From Pontiellaceae bacterium (lineage in GTDB: Bacteria > Verrucomicrobiota > Kiritimatiellia > Kiritimatiellales > Tichowtungiaceae): a DNA stretch of 13,920 bases. The notes beneath the pieces were generated by a model. That model did no database searches. It saw nothing but the letters and a program-made list of their open reading frames with translations, and had not been told where the DNA came from. The stretch lies in contig JALOTS010000023.1 of assembly GCA_025457785.1 (NCBI GenBank), positions 1-13,920 of the forward strand. The letters are read 5' to 3'. Both the position numbers and the translations under genes were made by a program. How positions within the stretch are numbered: position 1 is the stretch's first letter; every line of letters begins with the position of its first letter. Below, piece by piece: positions 1 to 7,902 of the stretch.

Positions 1-44
1 ACAAGCCGTTTTGAAGAACGAACCCCTGAAAATAAAGGACGAAA

Positions 45-61
45 CGAGGGTCACCCCCTCG
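45..61 (-). terminator. Small hairpin downstream of the alpha-2-macroglobulin gene
   Basis: A 6-bp perfect inverted repeat (CGAGGG at 45-50, CCCTCG at 56-61) with a 5-nt loop. On the minus strand, in the transcription direction of the gene ending at 256, it is followed by TTTCG and preceded by a run of six T. With the hairpin at 74-103 it could form a two-part transcript end. The T tract after the stem is too short for a confident intrinsic terminator. Confidence 0.3.
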
Positions 62-73
62 AAAAAAGGCGGT

Positions 74-103
74 TTAGCCCGCGAATAGCGAAAGACGGGC
101 TAA
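74..103 (-). terminator. Hairpin, possible transcript end of the alpha-2-macroglobulin gene
   Basis: A perfect 8-bp inverted repeat: TTAGCCCG at 74-81 and CGGGCTAA at 96-103, with a 14-nt loop. Read leftward (minus strand), the stem is followed about 6 nt later by a run of six T at 62-67. It lies 150-180 bp after the stop codon at 256. The offset of the T run makes it an imperfect intrinsic terminator; it could equally be part of the repetitive DNA that continues at 131-160. Confidence 0.35.
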
Positions 104-130
104 TCTGCACGGATCCAAACTCCTTTTTCT

Positions 131-160
131 TCATTAGTGTCCATTAGTGAAAATCAGTGG
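131..160. repeat. Three imperfect 10-bp direct repeats
   Basis: Three consecutive 10-bp units (131-140, 141-150, 151-160) share a core close to CATTAGTG: CATTAGTG, CATTAGTG and AATCAGTG. The unit length is about one helical turn. This CATTAGTG-type wording resembles short intergenic repeats I associate with PVC and other environmental genomes, which is recollection and not a search result. Nothing coding was found between 1 and 255. Confidence 0.55.
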
Positions 161-255
161 TTCACCTTCTTCAAATCTTCCCTTCGTGCCTTTTTTGACC
201 GCAAAGACGCGACACCGCCGCATAATCCTTGTGCAACTGCGGCTGCGGGAATCTT

Positions 256-3200
256 CTATTTCACGTCCAGCCCAAAGCTCTCCGAGTGCGAATTGAACTC
301 CGGCGCATACATGCACTGGATTTCGGCGATGCCGGTCTGATATTTGCCTTTGAGCTGGATACGCGTCGAGTATTCGAACACATAGGTGCCCTTCGGCAGA
401 TAATCGATGAAGAAATGGCTCGCCGTGTCACGGGTGCATTCGTAGTAGGCAAGGCCGTCCTGATAGTTGTAACGGCTCAGCACGTTCACCGGCTCCGTGC
501 CGCTACCGCGCTGGTCTTTGAGGTGGATGTATTCCATGTCGCGGTCCGTGCGCAGTTCGATGCGCACCACCAGCTCATCGCCCACCGCCAGCGGGCCCGT
601 CACGGGCCTTAAGATCTGCCCCTTATTCGTCGTGTCCTTGATGAACAGTGTCTTCTTCAGCTTCAGCGGTGTGCCTTCATACGGCGTCACCTTCGTCATG
701 TCCTCCAGATACTGCCAGTGAACGCTGCCCCAACTGACGCCGTCATCCACCTTCTTCACGGTAATTTGGCCGAACTCCGGCTTGATTTCGCCGCGCACGA
801 ATTTCTTCTCGTAAAACCCCGTGCCCGGCTCGACGTTCTCGGGCTTGATGGTCTTTCCGCCGAGCGAAACCTCCACCAGCGCGTCGCTCGCCAGCTTGTT
901 CGTGCCGCGCAGCAGCAGCGCGTAAATGGCGTCTGCGGTCGCCTTCGTCGTCTTCCAATCCTGCGTCTGCTTCTGTTTCAGCAGCCAAACCTGGCAGTCC
1001 TCGACCGCCTGCCTGTCGCCCATCACTTCGTCGAACGCCTCGATCATCATGGCCTGCGTTTCAATCGGCGCGCGGAACCACCACCAGCTCAGCTCCAGCT
1101 CGCGCCAGAACATACCGAGTTCCTCGTTGCTCACGCTGCGTTCCTTGATGCTCTTCATGATATCCGTCGGCGTCGTGTCGTCCACGTTGTAAAACGCGTT
1201 GAAGCGTTGCAACGCGACGGCGAGATGCGCCTGCGACTGGCGGCTATTGGTCTTCAGCCAGAACTTTCGCGACTGCCGCAGGAAGAAATCGACCGCTTCC
1301 TTATGGTTATCCGCAATCGCCTGATCGTTCAGGAAGAAGCTGCGGCCATACAAATACAGCGCGTCCGTCGAACTCGGCACATACGAGTCTTTGTGGTTGA
1401 TGTTGCGATAGCGATCGTCCATCCACGCGTCGAGCGCGGTCAGCGCCTTCTTCGCGGGCGACACATCGATGTCCACGTTCAGATGGCGCATCCTGCCGAA
1501 CCCCGTCACGATGTAGAGCGTGATGTAATCGCTCGGCGGCCCGCCCGGGAACCACGACCAGCGCCCGTCGGCCCGTTGCCTCTCCGCGAGCACCTGTAAC
1601 CCGCGCGCCGTCTCGTCGTTGAGCCGGTTTTCGTCGAACAAAATCCCGACGTTGCGCCGCGACTGACTCTCGCTGATCGCCTGCCGAACCCACGGCGTCT
1701 CCTCCAGCATCACCATCTTGAGATCCTGATTTTTCTCCAGCGGCGAATCGAGCGCGGGCGTGCCTTTCCACAGGTCGAAGATGCGGCGGATTTTTGGGTC
1801 GCTGCCGGCGATGTGGCGGGCGAGCGCGTTGGCGTAAAGGCGGTTGAAAATCTGCTCGCTGCATTCATACGGATATTCCATCAAATAGGGCAGAGCCATC
1901 ACCGCATACCAGGCGGGCTGCGACACCATCTGCACCGTGAGGTTTTCGTGGCGCAGCGTCGTCGATTTCTGCGACTCGAGGAGTTTCGTAAACTCGAACG
2001 GCTTCGTCTGTTTGCCGCGAATCGGCAGGGGCAGCGATTCGGTGACCAAAATGCGGCGACTCAACACGGGCAGGAAACCTTCCTCGCCATCCGACAACGT
2101 CGCCGTCGCGCCCACGGCTTTGTAGGTAAGGAACTCGCAGCCGTCGGGAATCGCAATGCGCCAGGAAAAACTGCGTGATTCCTTCGACGGAACATCAAAC
2201 GTCTGTTCGTTCGTCGGATTGCCGAGCGCATCGTCCATTGTCTTCAGAGTCCTCGCATCTGCAAAGGTCAGCTTCACCTTCCCGGTCTGTTTCTCCGCGC
2301 TTTGGTTGGAGACTTTCACGGTGAACTCAATGGCGTCGCCCTCGCGCACGAAACGCGGCGGGTTCGGCTCGACCATCAGATCTTTGGCGGTGACGGCTTT
2401 GGCGGTGATAAACCCACTGCGCAATTCCTTGTCGTGGGCGAAACCGAGGAATTTCCATTCGGTCAGCGCCTCGGGCATCGTGAATTCCATCTTCACCACG
2501 CCGTCCTTATCTGAGATCAAGTGCGGAAAGAAAAACGCCGTCTCGTTCAGGTTCTTCCGCGCCGTGACCTTGCTGAGGTCGGGACCGGACTCCTCCTGCG
2601 GCATTTCGCTGTCGACATCTTGTAGCCTCTCGATACTACCTCCAAGAGCGCCGCTCGCCGGTTTCGATTTTTTTTGCTTCATAAGAGGAGTCTTAGCAGG
2701 CGCGGAGGCTAAAACGGCTCCATCGGCAAACCCTTTTCTAACCATGCCTCCCTCTTCTTGTCTTTCGAAAAATCCATATCCCCACAGATTTTGGAACTCC
2801 GATGGGAACGCGCGGTAACGCCAGACGTATCCCCGCGAATCCACGGGCCACCCGCCGAAGATGTGCTGGAACCGGAGCGCGGAATTCTCGAACTGCGGAG
2901 ACACGCGTTGGACTTCGCGACGGAACACGCTGAACTGCTGCATCCAGTTGTGCGGCAGATATTGGTCGAGCGACGCGTCGTAAAGACCCGCCACCATTTC
3001 GGCAACGCTCTTCTTCGCGTCTGGACCCGTGACCACCGCCGTCCACGTTTCTTTCTGTCCGGGTCCGAGCTTCGACGTGAAATGCTCCCATTTGACGGTG
3101 AGCCGTTTGTTCGACCACGGCACGTCCACAATGCGGTTTTCCAGATACGCCCGGTTCTCGCGGACGTAGGTGATGCGCACGGTGAACCCGCCGCGCATGT

Positions 3201-6200
3201 TCTCGTTGACCGCCTGCTCGATGGCTTGCTGCGTGGCATCGCCTGCCGTCCAGAAACTGCGCAGTACTTTGCCGCGGCATTCCAGCTCCACGAACGCCCG
3301 CCCTTTTTCGTAGCCCGTGCCCCACAGCGCGAAGAACGATTCGCCCGGCTCCAGCGACCATTTCGGCGCGGAGAAATAATGAGGAACTTTGACGGTGTAT
3401 TGCTTCGCCTGCGTGTCGACGACTTGAATGTTGACTCGCGCTGTGACGGGTTTGCCAAACGTATCTTTCGTCTCCAGCATCGCGCGGTAGATGCCCGCCT
3501 TGAGCGGCGCATCGAATTTCGCGTTGCCGCCCGCGTCGCTGTTGAATGATTTCTCGCTGACGACTTCGCGGAGTTCCCACGAGTTCGGATTCGACGGGTC
3601 GGGTTTCGGCTCTGAGTACAGATAGTCGTTGATGAGTTCGGGCCGCTGGACGTTGTCGGGCTGCTTCAGCCGAAAAATCTTCACGATGCCTTCCGCGACT
3701 TGTCCCTCGCCGTCGTGCGTCGTAGTTCTGATGTTCACCTCGACGGGTTTTTCCGTTGTCTGCCATTCGCTGGCGCCGAGCGTCGCGCTCAATGCGGTGT
3801 AAGCGACGCGCACGCGCTGTTGGTCTGAGCGCGTCTCGCCCGTGGTGTCCGTCACGTCGGCGGTCACGGTGTAGTTGAAAATCGGCTCGTCCTTTTCGGA
3901 GATGGAAAGGTCGGGTTTGGCGGTAAATGGGATGTTGAACGTGCCGTCGGTTTCAGTGATCGCGCTACCGTGGGCGATGGCCTGGCTTGCCTGCCGTCCG
4001 CCTCGCCAATACCAGGAACCCCACCAGCACCAAGGCGGGAACTGCACTTCGCGCACGACGCGCCATTTAATTTTCGCGCCGCCGATGGCCGCACCGGTGT
4101 AAGCCGTGGCTTTGCCCGTCATCACGACTTCGCCGTTGAGCTTCGCCGCCTCCTTCGGCACAGCAAGCTCCACTTGGAATTTCGGGCGCTTGTATTCTTC
4201 GACGCGTAGCTGCGCCCCGCCGTCTGGAGCATTTTCCGTGCGCAGGCTCATTCGCCCTGTCACGCGGTCGCGCGGTGCAGTGAAGGCACCGTTGAACGCG
4301 CCGTAGTCGTTGCACGTGTGCTGGGCGCGGGCGATTTCCTTGCCGTTCGGGTCGGAGAAAACGACGGGTACACTTTGCCCTGCGATCGTTTCGTAGTTGG
4401 CCTTCGGTTGGTCGAAACGGATGCAGATGCCTTTATAATAAATAGTCTGTCCGGGGCGGTAGAGCGAGCGATCCGTGAAGAACACCGTCTGCGAATGGGC
4501 GGATTCGGGAGAGCCGAATCTTCCGCCCCAGTAGAACTCGCCGGTGGAGATTTGCTGGCCGGCGGCTTCCGCAAGTAACACGGCGGAGCGACGACCGTCG
4601 GTTTCGCACGCGAACTTGAAGAGGCCATTCTCGTCGGTCTTTGTTTGCTCTCCCGGTTTATAGCCTTCGCGGTCGCGAGTCCATGCCCTCACGTTTGCGC
4701 CTGCGACGGGCTCGCCGGAGAGGGCCTTGAGCACGAACCCCTCTATCACGCCGTTGTCATAGCTCTTACGCATTACCAACGCAAGGTCGCTCACCCACAG
4801 CGGCGCAACGGACACCGGGGTGTTTTGATCAGTGAACGATGGATCGTGGCTGGAAATGACGAAGTAGAAGCCGGGCTTGAGCTCTTTCGGCGCGGGCAAC
4901 TTTTCGACGCGCTCCTTGAAATCGGCGGTCGCGGGCAGATCGGCATTCCATTCCAGGTTGGGTTTTTTGCCGAGCAGTTCCTTCTGCAGATTGTCGTCGA
5001 AGTAGGCAGACAGATTCCAGCGGCGCGACGAGATGACCGTCTCGAAGTCATACGCAACGGCGCGGAAGTAAACGTTGGTGACGTTACGGTACGTTACATT
5101 GATGGAGGGCACCGGCTCGTTCCAAACGAACTCGGTCTCGATGGTGGCAGATTTGGCTTCGATCTGCTGGATGATGTTGAAGCACATCGCCCCGCCGACG
5201 GTGTCCGGGAAAAGTTTCAAACCGCGCTCGGCGAGCCTGCGCGCTTCCACAAACTCGGTCTCACTCTGCAGCACCTGCGCCCACAGTGCCAGTGCGCGCG
5301 CGGAGATTTCGTGGTCAGCCCATTTGTCCGTGAACCGGCTGAGTGCTGCTTTGTAGCGGTCGTTCTTTTCGTCACCCACCGCGTGATTGTAGCCGAATTG
5401 CAGACGCAACAGGTCCGCATCGGCCAATGCGCTTTGATCGGGGTCGTTTTGATGAAAGTCGAGCAGCTTGCCATACAGATCGATCGCCTTGATGAGGGGG
5501 GAATCGGGGAATTCCTTGATGGCAAAGGTCCGCCACCAAATCAGAAATTTTTCCGCGCTGTCGAAAATCGGACTGCCGGCCGGAAGTTCATAGTCGTCCT
5601 CGGCTTTCGCCGCGCCTTGCTCGCCCGCGCTGTAGAACTCCAGCGCGTTGTGCGCGAGAAAATCGAACATCGTCGGGCGATAGGTGTCGGGCACTGTGCC
5701 TTTATCGAGCAGGTCGTTGTAGGCCGTCACGGGCGTGGCTTTAAGTGTTTTTTCATAGGAGAGCGCTTTGGTGAACTGTTTGTCGATTTCCGAAAGGATG
5801 CGCGGCAAATCCCAGGTGGTGAAATCATTGCCCGGCTGCTCGGCGGTCTGCGTGCGCTGCATGAACCGCCAGCGGTTCTGCTGGAAATAGTGCCAATACC
5901 AGTTGGCGAGGATCGCCTCCATCACCGGCTTCATCTCCTCGGGAGCCTGTGCGGTTTCCGCCTGCATGCGGGTGATTTTTTCCTCGGGCTTATTGCCCTC
6001 GATGTTGCCCTCAAAGGCGATCTTCATCCCGATCGCCTTGATGGCTTCGGCGTACGCCTTATCCTTCATCGCGCCGGAGATGATCGGCTCGATTTCCTCG
6101 ATGGCGGTTTTGGGCAGGCCGTTGCTGATGGCATTCTGCACCTTTTTCCACTGCTCATCGCGCGGCCCGGCGAAAGCTGTGTTCAGAGCGAGTGTCATCA

Positions 6201-6231
6201 ACATCACAAAAACCAGCAGAGACCTTTTCAT
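256..6231 (-). CDS. Large secreted alpha-2-macroglobulin family protein with intact thioester
   Basis: The product is 1,991 residues, probably a periplasmic protease-trapping protein. The start at 6231 is chosen because GAGGAG lies 6 nt upstream and the protein then opens with a signal peptide (MKRSLLVFVMLM..., likely cut after AFA at residue 21). There is no lipobox cysteine, so it is probably soluble, unlike lipoprotein forms such as E. coli YfhM. Residues 22 to about 360 are helical and TPR-like. A carboxypeptidase-regulatory-like beta domain lies near 493-575, and the MG2 signature YRPGQT starts at Y591. A Lys/Pro/Ala-rich linker (about 1163-1228) precedes the A2M domain (ETAFFFPHL from E1230). 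The thioester motif CSEQ is at 1457-1460, within an alpha-helical thioester domain. A C-terminal macroglobulin domain (about 1850-1991) contains YNYQDGLAYYE and ends near MYAPEF. The lines I counted are GC-richer than most downstream genes. No PBP1C gene is adjacent in the window. Confidence 0.96.
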   Translation of the reverse strand: MKRSLLVFVMLMTLALNTAFAGPRDEQWKKVQNAISNGLPKTAIEEIEPIISGAMKDKAYAEAIKAIGMKIAFEGNIEGNKPEEKITRMQAETAQAPEEMKPVMEAILANWYWHYFQQNRWRFMQRTQTAEQPGNDFTTWDLPRILSEIDKQFTKALSYEKTLKATPVTAYNDLLDKGTVPDTYRPTMFDFLAHNALEFYSAGEQGAAKAEDDYELPAGSPIFDSAEKFLIWWRTFAIKEFPDSPLIKAIDLYGKLLDFHQNDPDQSALADADLLRLQFGYNHAVGDEKNDRYKAALSRFTDKWADHEISARALALWAQVLQSETEFVEARRLAERGLKLFPDTVGGAMCFNIIQQIEAKSATIETEFVWNEPVPSINVTYRNVTNVYFRAVAYDFETVISSRRWNLSAYFDDNLQKELLGKKPNLEWNADLPATADFKERVEKLPAPKELKPGFYFVISSHDPSFTDQNTPVSVAPLWVSDLALVMRKSYDNGVIEGFVLKALSGEPVAGANVRAWTRDREGYKPGEQTKTDENGLFKFACETDGRRSAVLLAEAAGQQISTGEFYWGGRFGSPESAHSQTVFFTDRSLYRPGQTIYYKGICIRFDQPKANYETIAGQSVPVVFSDPNGKEIARAQHTCNDYGAFNGAFTAPRDRVTGRMSLRTENAPDGGAQLRVEEYKRPKFQVELAVPKEAAKLNGEVVMTGKATAYTGAAIGGAKIKWRVVREVQFPPWCWWGSWYWRGGRQASQAIAHGSAITETDGTFNIPFTAKPDLSISEKDEPIFNYTVTADVTDTTGETRSDQQRVRVAYTALSATLGASEWQTTEKPVEVNIRTTTHDGEGQVAEGIVKIFRLKQPDNVQRPELINDYLYSEPKPDPSNPNSWELREVVSEKSFNSDAGGNAKFDAPLKAGIYRAMLETKDTFGKPVTARVNIQVVDTQAKQYTVKVPHYFSAPKWSLEPGESFFALWGTGYEKGRAFVELECRGKVLRSFWTAGDATQQAIEQAVNENMRGGFTVRITYVRENRAYLENRIVDVPWSNKRLTVKWEHFTSKLGPGQKETWTAVVTGPDAKKSVAEMVAGLYDASLDQYLPHNWMQQFSVFRREVQRVSPQFENSALRFQHIFGGWPVDSRGYVWRYRAFPSEFQNLWGYGFFERQEEGGMVRKGFADGAVLASAPAKTPLMKQKKSKPASGALGGSIERLQDVDSEMPQEESGPDLSKVTARKNLNETAFFFPHLISDKDGVVKMEFTMPEALTEWKFLGFAHDKELRSGFITAKAVTAKDLMVEPNPPRFVREGDAIEFTVKVSNQSAEKQTGKVKLTFADARTLKTMDDALGNPTNEQTFDVPSKESRSFSWRIAIPDGCEFLTYKAVGATATLSDGEEGFLPVLSRRILVTESLPLPIRGKQTKPFEFTKLLESQKSTTLRHENLTVQMVSQPAWYAVMALPYLMEYPYECSEQIFNRLYANALARHIAGSDPKIRRIFDLWKGTPALDSPLEKNQDLKMVMLEETPWVRQAISESQSRRNVGILFDENRLNDETARGLQVLAERQRADGRWSWFPGGPPSDYITLYIVTGFGRMRHLNVDIDVSPAKKALTALDAWMDDRYRNINHKDSYVPSSTDALYLYGRSFFLNDQAIADNHKEAVDFFLRQSRKFWLKTNSRQSQAHLAVALQRFNAFYNVDDTTPTDIMKSIKERSVSNEELGMFWRELELSWWWFRAPIETQAMMIEAFDEVMGDRQAVEDCQVWLLKQKQTQDWKTTKATADAIYALLLRGTNKLASDALVEVSLGGKTIKPENVEPGTGFYEKKFVRGEIKPEFGQITVKKVDDGVSWGSVHWQYLEDMTKVTPYEGTPLKLKKTLFIKDTTNKGQILRPVTGPLAVGDELVVRIELRTDRDMEYIHLKDQRGSGTEPVNVLSRYNYQDGLAYYECTRDTASHFFIDYLPKGTYVFEYSTRIQLKGKYQTGIAEIQCMYAPEFNSHSESFGLDVK

Positions 6232-6237
6232 AGAATT

Positions 6238-6243
6238 CTCCTC
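6238..6243 (-). promoter_or_regulatory. Shine-Dalgarno site deciding the alpha-2-macroglobulin start
   Basis: GAGGAG on the minus strand, separated by 6 nt (AATTCT) from the ATG at 6231. It favours this start over the in-frame ATG 19 codons upstream (6288), which would bury the signal peptide behind a polar extension. Confidence 0.85.
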
Positions 6244-6467
6244 TTCATTGGGCAGACGCTTGATCATGTCGAGTTCAGTTGAACCCAACCCGCTACGGTA
6301 ACCGCAAAACGGTGTAACAAAAACGGAAAAAGAATGTAAGCGTCAAACGGATAAAAATCCATGGCACGCAGATGCAACCAAAGTTCAAGGCGGCGGAGCC
6401 GCAACCGTGGTAGAAGATCCTCATCTGCGGGAAAACAGGTTTGCCCGCACACATTCGGATTTTGACA

Positions 6468-6496
6468 TTGCACAGCGGGAAACCGGTTCTTATAAT
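6468..6496 (+). promoter_or_regulatory. Candidate sigma70-type promoter for the Hpt/receiver operon
   Basis: A perfect TATAAT (6491-6496) lies 17 nt after TTGCAC (6468-6473). A perfect TTGACA also sits at 6462-6467, but with a 23-nt gap that is too long for sigma70. Transcription would begin at about 6503, leaving a leader of only a few bases before the ATG at 6506. Confidence 0.6.
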
Positions 6497-6505
6497 CGGG
6501 GCGTT

Positions 6506-6868
6506 ATGGAAACTTTAAAGGCGATCGATATTGATCATTTGATGGAAGCTTCCGGGGGTGACCGTGAACTGGCCGCTGAACTTGTTCATCTTTATCTCGA
6601 CCTCACGGACAAAGAACTGGTTCTGCTGGAAAAAGCAACCGTCGCCGGTGATGCGGCGGCTGCGCACTCCATCGCTCATAAATGTGCCGGATCAAGCTTT
6701 ACCTGCGGCATGAATGAACTGGCAAGAATACTGAAACATCTGGAATACGAGACCTCTCTGGGAATGCTGGAACATGCACCCGCTCTGATCAAACAGGTTA
6801 ATGAACAGATGTGCGCGGTAAAAGCCTCCCTGACGGCCTTCCTCGACTCTGTAAAACCCTCACCATGA
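6506..6868 (+). CDS. Hpt (histidine phosphotransfer) domain protein
   Basis: A 120-residue single-domain Hpt protein that would relay phosphate between a hybrid kinase and a response regulator in the cytoplasm. The phosphorylated histidine is predicted to be H58 in AHKCAGSSFTCGM, matching the family pattern AHxLKGSSxxLG. The usual lysine three residues after the histidine is alanine here (HKCAG instead of HxLKG). The rest is a plausible four-helix bundle (LAAELVHLYLDLTDKEL, LARILKHLE, LIKQVNEQM). The start at 6506 keeps the compact domain. An upstream in-frame ATG at 6407 would add 33 unrelated residues and would lie before the promoter. There is no clear Shine-Dalgarno site, only GGGG at 6498-6501. 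The stop overlaps the next gene (ATGA), implying translational coupling. No kinase is in the window. Confidence 0.88.
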   Translation: METLKAIDIDHLMEASGGDRELAAELVHLYLDLTDKELVLLEKATVAGDAAAAHSIAHKCAGSSFTCGMNELARILKHLEYETSLGMLEHAPALIKQVNEQMCAVKASLTAFLDSVKPSP

Positions 6869-7596
6869 AAACAATTTTTTTTATTGACGATGATCCGTTC
6901 GTAACCACGCTTTACCGGACCCGTCTGTCCAGTGAAGGGTACCGTGTTGAAATCGCCAACAACGGATCGGAGGCCCTTGAAAAGCTCAACTCCATTCTCC
7001 CGGATCTCATCGTGCTGGATCTGAACATGCCGGGACTCAACGGAGTGGACGTTCTGAAACAGTTTCGCTCCCGCTCGGAAACGGCCGATACGCCGGTGAT
7101 TATTTTTTCAAACGGGTACGTTCAAAGCCTGATTGATGAAGCCAGAGCCCTCGGGGCGGTCCGGGTTCTAACCAAATCACAGTGCCCGCCGAATAAAATG
7201 CTGACGGAAATCCGAACCGCAATGGACGCGATCCCGGCGCACATGTCATCACCAGGATCTCCGCGAAAAAATTCGATGCCCAAACAGCCTGCACTGACTC
7301 CGCTGGAAGCGCTCTCCGCAGCGGCCGACCTGACCTGGCAAACCATCGACCTGCTTACATTGCCTGACAATGCTCCCCCTGAACTGCGGCGAAAAGCATT
7401 GGCCGGACTTTATAAAAGCGTCCGCCAGCGGCTGAATGAGTCGTTGTCGGAACCAATCGGCTCGCAGCGCGAACATCTGGCAAAAGCATTAAACAACCTG
7501 TTCGCCGACTTTTATGAACATCCGGGAAATATGACAAAAGTCTCGTGTCAAACCCTGGTGCGAGGTCTCGGCAATTTAACCCAGCTCAAACCGTAG
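6865..7596 (+). CDS. Response regulator receiver protein with unrecognised C-terminal domain
   Basis: The product is 243 residues. An N-terminal CheY-like receiver (1 to about 125) has the acidic pocket D8-D9-D10, phospho-acceptor D52 (VLDLNMPG), switch residue S82 (IIFSNGY) and conserved K104. K104 is followed by SQCPP and not the usual Pro, a loop style I associate with PVC-phylum regulators. After a polar linker, residues of about 145-243 look helical (PLEALSAAADLTWQTIDLL, LRRKALAGLYKSVRQRL, HLAKALNNLFADFYE). They match no DNA-binding, GGDEF or enzymatic output domain known to me. The start at 6865 overlaps the Hpt stop by ATGA, and no independent Shine-Dalgarno site is visible. The Hpt protein is the likely phosphate donor or acceptor. 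The output is unknown; it may act through protein-protein contacts. Confidence 0.92.
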   Translation: MKTIFFIDDDPFVTTLYRTRLSSEGYRVEIANNGSEALEKLNSILPDLIVLDLNMPGLNGVDVLKQFRSRSETADTPVIIFSNGYVQSLIDEARALGAVRVLTKSQCPPNKMLTEIRTAMDAIPAHMSSPGSPRKNSMPKQPALTPLEALSAAADLTWQTIDLLTLPDNAPPELRRKALAGLYKSVRQRLNESLSEPIGSQREHLAKALNNLFADFYEHPGNMTKVSCQTLVRGLGNLTQLKP

Positions 7597-7693
7597 TCCT
7601 GCGGCCCGGCGCCGACCGGATGGCGCAATGGTCCTGGGCGGAGTCCTGAGCACCCGCGAAGAAGAACAAAGGCGCCACGGCAGCGAGCCGCCC

Positions 7694-7721
7694 GCCTGTG
7701 CGTGTACGCACGCAGACAGGC
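7694..7721. other. Strong bulged hairpin
   Basis: GCCTGT (7694-7699) plus GCGTG (7700-7704) pairs with CACGC (7709-7713) and ACAGGC (7716-7721). That gives 11 base pairs, a 2-nt AG bulge (7714-7715) and a TACG loop. It is the most stable-looking secondary structure in the window and sits in the 7597-7790 repeat-like stretch. Confidence 0.7.
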
Positions 7722-7770
7722 AGCCAAAGAATGCTGAGCGGCAGCCCGCTGCGCCGCGCCGATAGACTTC

Positions 7771-7786
7771 CATACTCTCATACTCT
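7771..7786. repeat. Tandem CATACTCT x2
   Basis: Two perfect adjacent copies of the 8-mer CATACTCT (7771-7778, 7779-7786). They lie at the right edge of the hairpin-dense stretch, where composition shifts to AT-richer DNA. Confidence 0.6.
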
Positions 7787-7847
7787 AAAACACGGTTTTT
7801 TCTGCCCGCAGCCTGTTTTACACCAATCAATTCTGAACATCCTTTTT

Positions 7848-7861
7848 GAACCGTTCGGTTC
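7848..7861. promoter_or_regulatory. Perfect 14-bp palindrome upstream of glgX
   Basis: GAACCG-TT-CGGTTC, 6-bp arms with a 2-bp centre, about 150 bp before the debranching enzyme start. The size and symmetry fit a dimeric repressor site. No regulator gene is adjacent, so an operator role is inference only. Confidence 0.35.
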
Positions 7862-7902
7862 CGTCGCGTTATTTTTCTTCGAAAAACAAACCGGCGTTTC
7901 GC

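Larger units (their letters stand above)
7597..7790. repeat. GC-rich, hairpin-dense intergenic stretch, possible dispersed repeat
   Basis: No gene is supported between 7597 and 8009. The first about 190 bp contain GTCCTG three times (7596, 7631, 7643). They also hold several inverted repeats: GCGCC/GGCGC (7609-7613/7622-7626), the long hairpin at 7694-7721, and GCAGC/GCTGC (7741-7745/7748-7752) nested inside GCGGC/GCCGC (7738-7742/7753-7757). The stretch ends in a CATACTCT tandem pair. This density of structure, higher GC than the DNA that follows, and lack of coding potential suggest a REP/MITE-like element or structured RNA. It could also serve as the 3' end of the receiver transcript, though no T tract follows any stem. 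Confidence 0.45.

Noticed and set aside
718..1599. 293-codon open frame on the plus strand
   Set aside because: Antisense shadow of the same gene, with the same His/Arg-rich composition and no family resemblance.
4645..6282. 545-codon open frame on the plus strand
   Set aside because: It is entirely antisense to the alpha-2-macroglobulin gene; in this GC-rich gene the opposite strand rarely has stops. The translation is rich in His/Arg/Gly with no recognisable motif.
6273..6284. Short dyad GTTCA-GT-TGAAC upstream of the alpha-2-macroglobulin start
   Set aside because: 5-bp arms are too short to stand out from chance, and no promoter elements are placed around it.
6307..6350. Three AAACGG hexamers in the divergent intergenic region
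   Set aside because: Irregular spacing (14 and 24 nt) and short length; probably chance in A-rich DNA.
6407..6505. N-terminal extension of the Hpt protein by 33 codons
   Set aside because: It would start upstream of the TATAAT at 6491-6496 and adds non-domain sequence.
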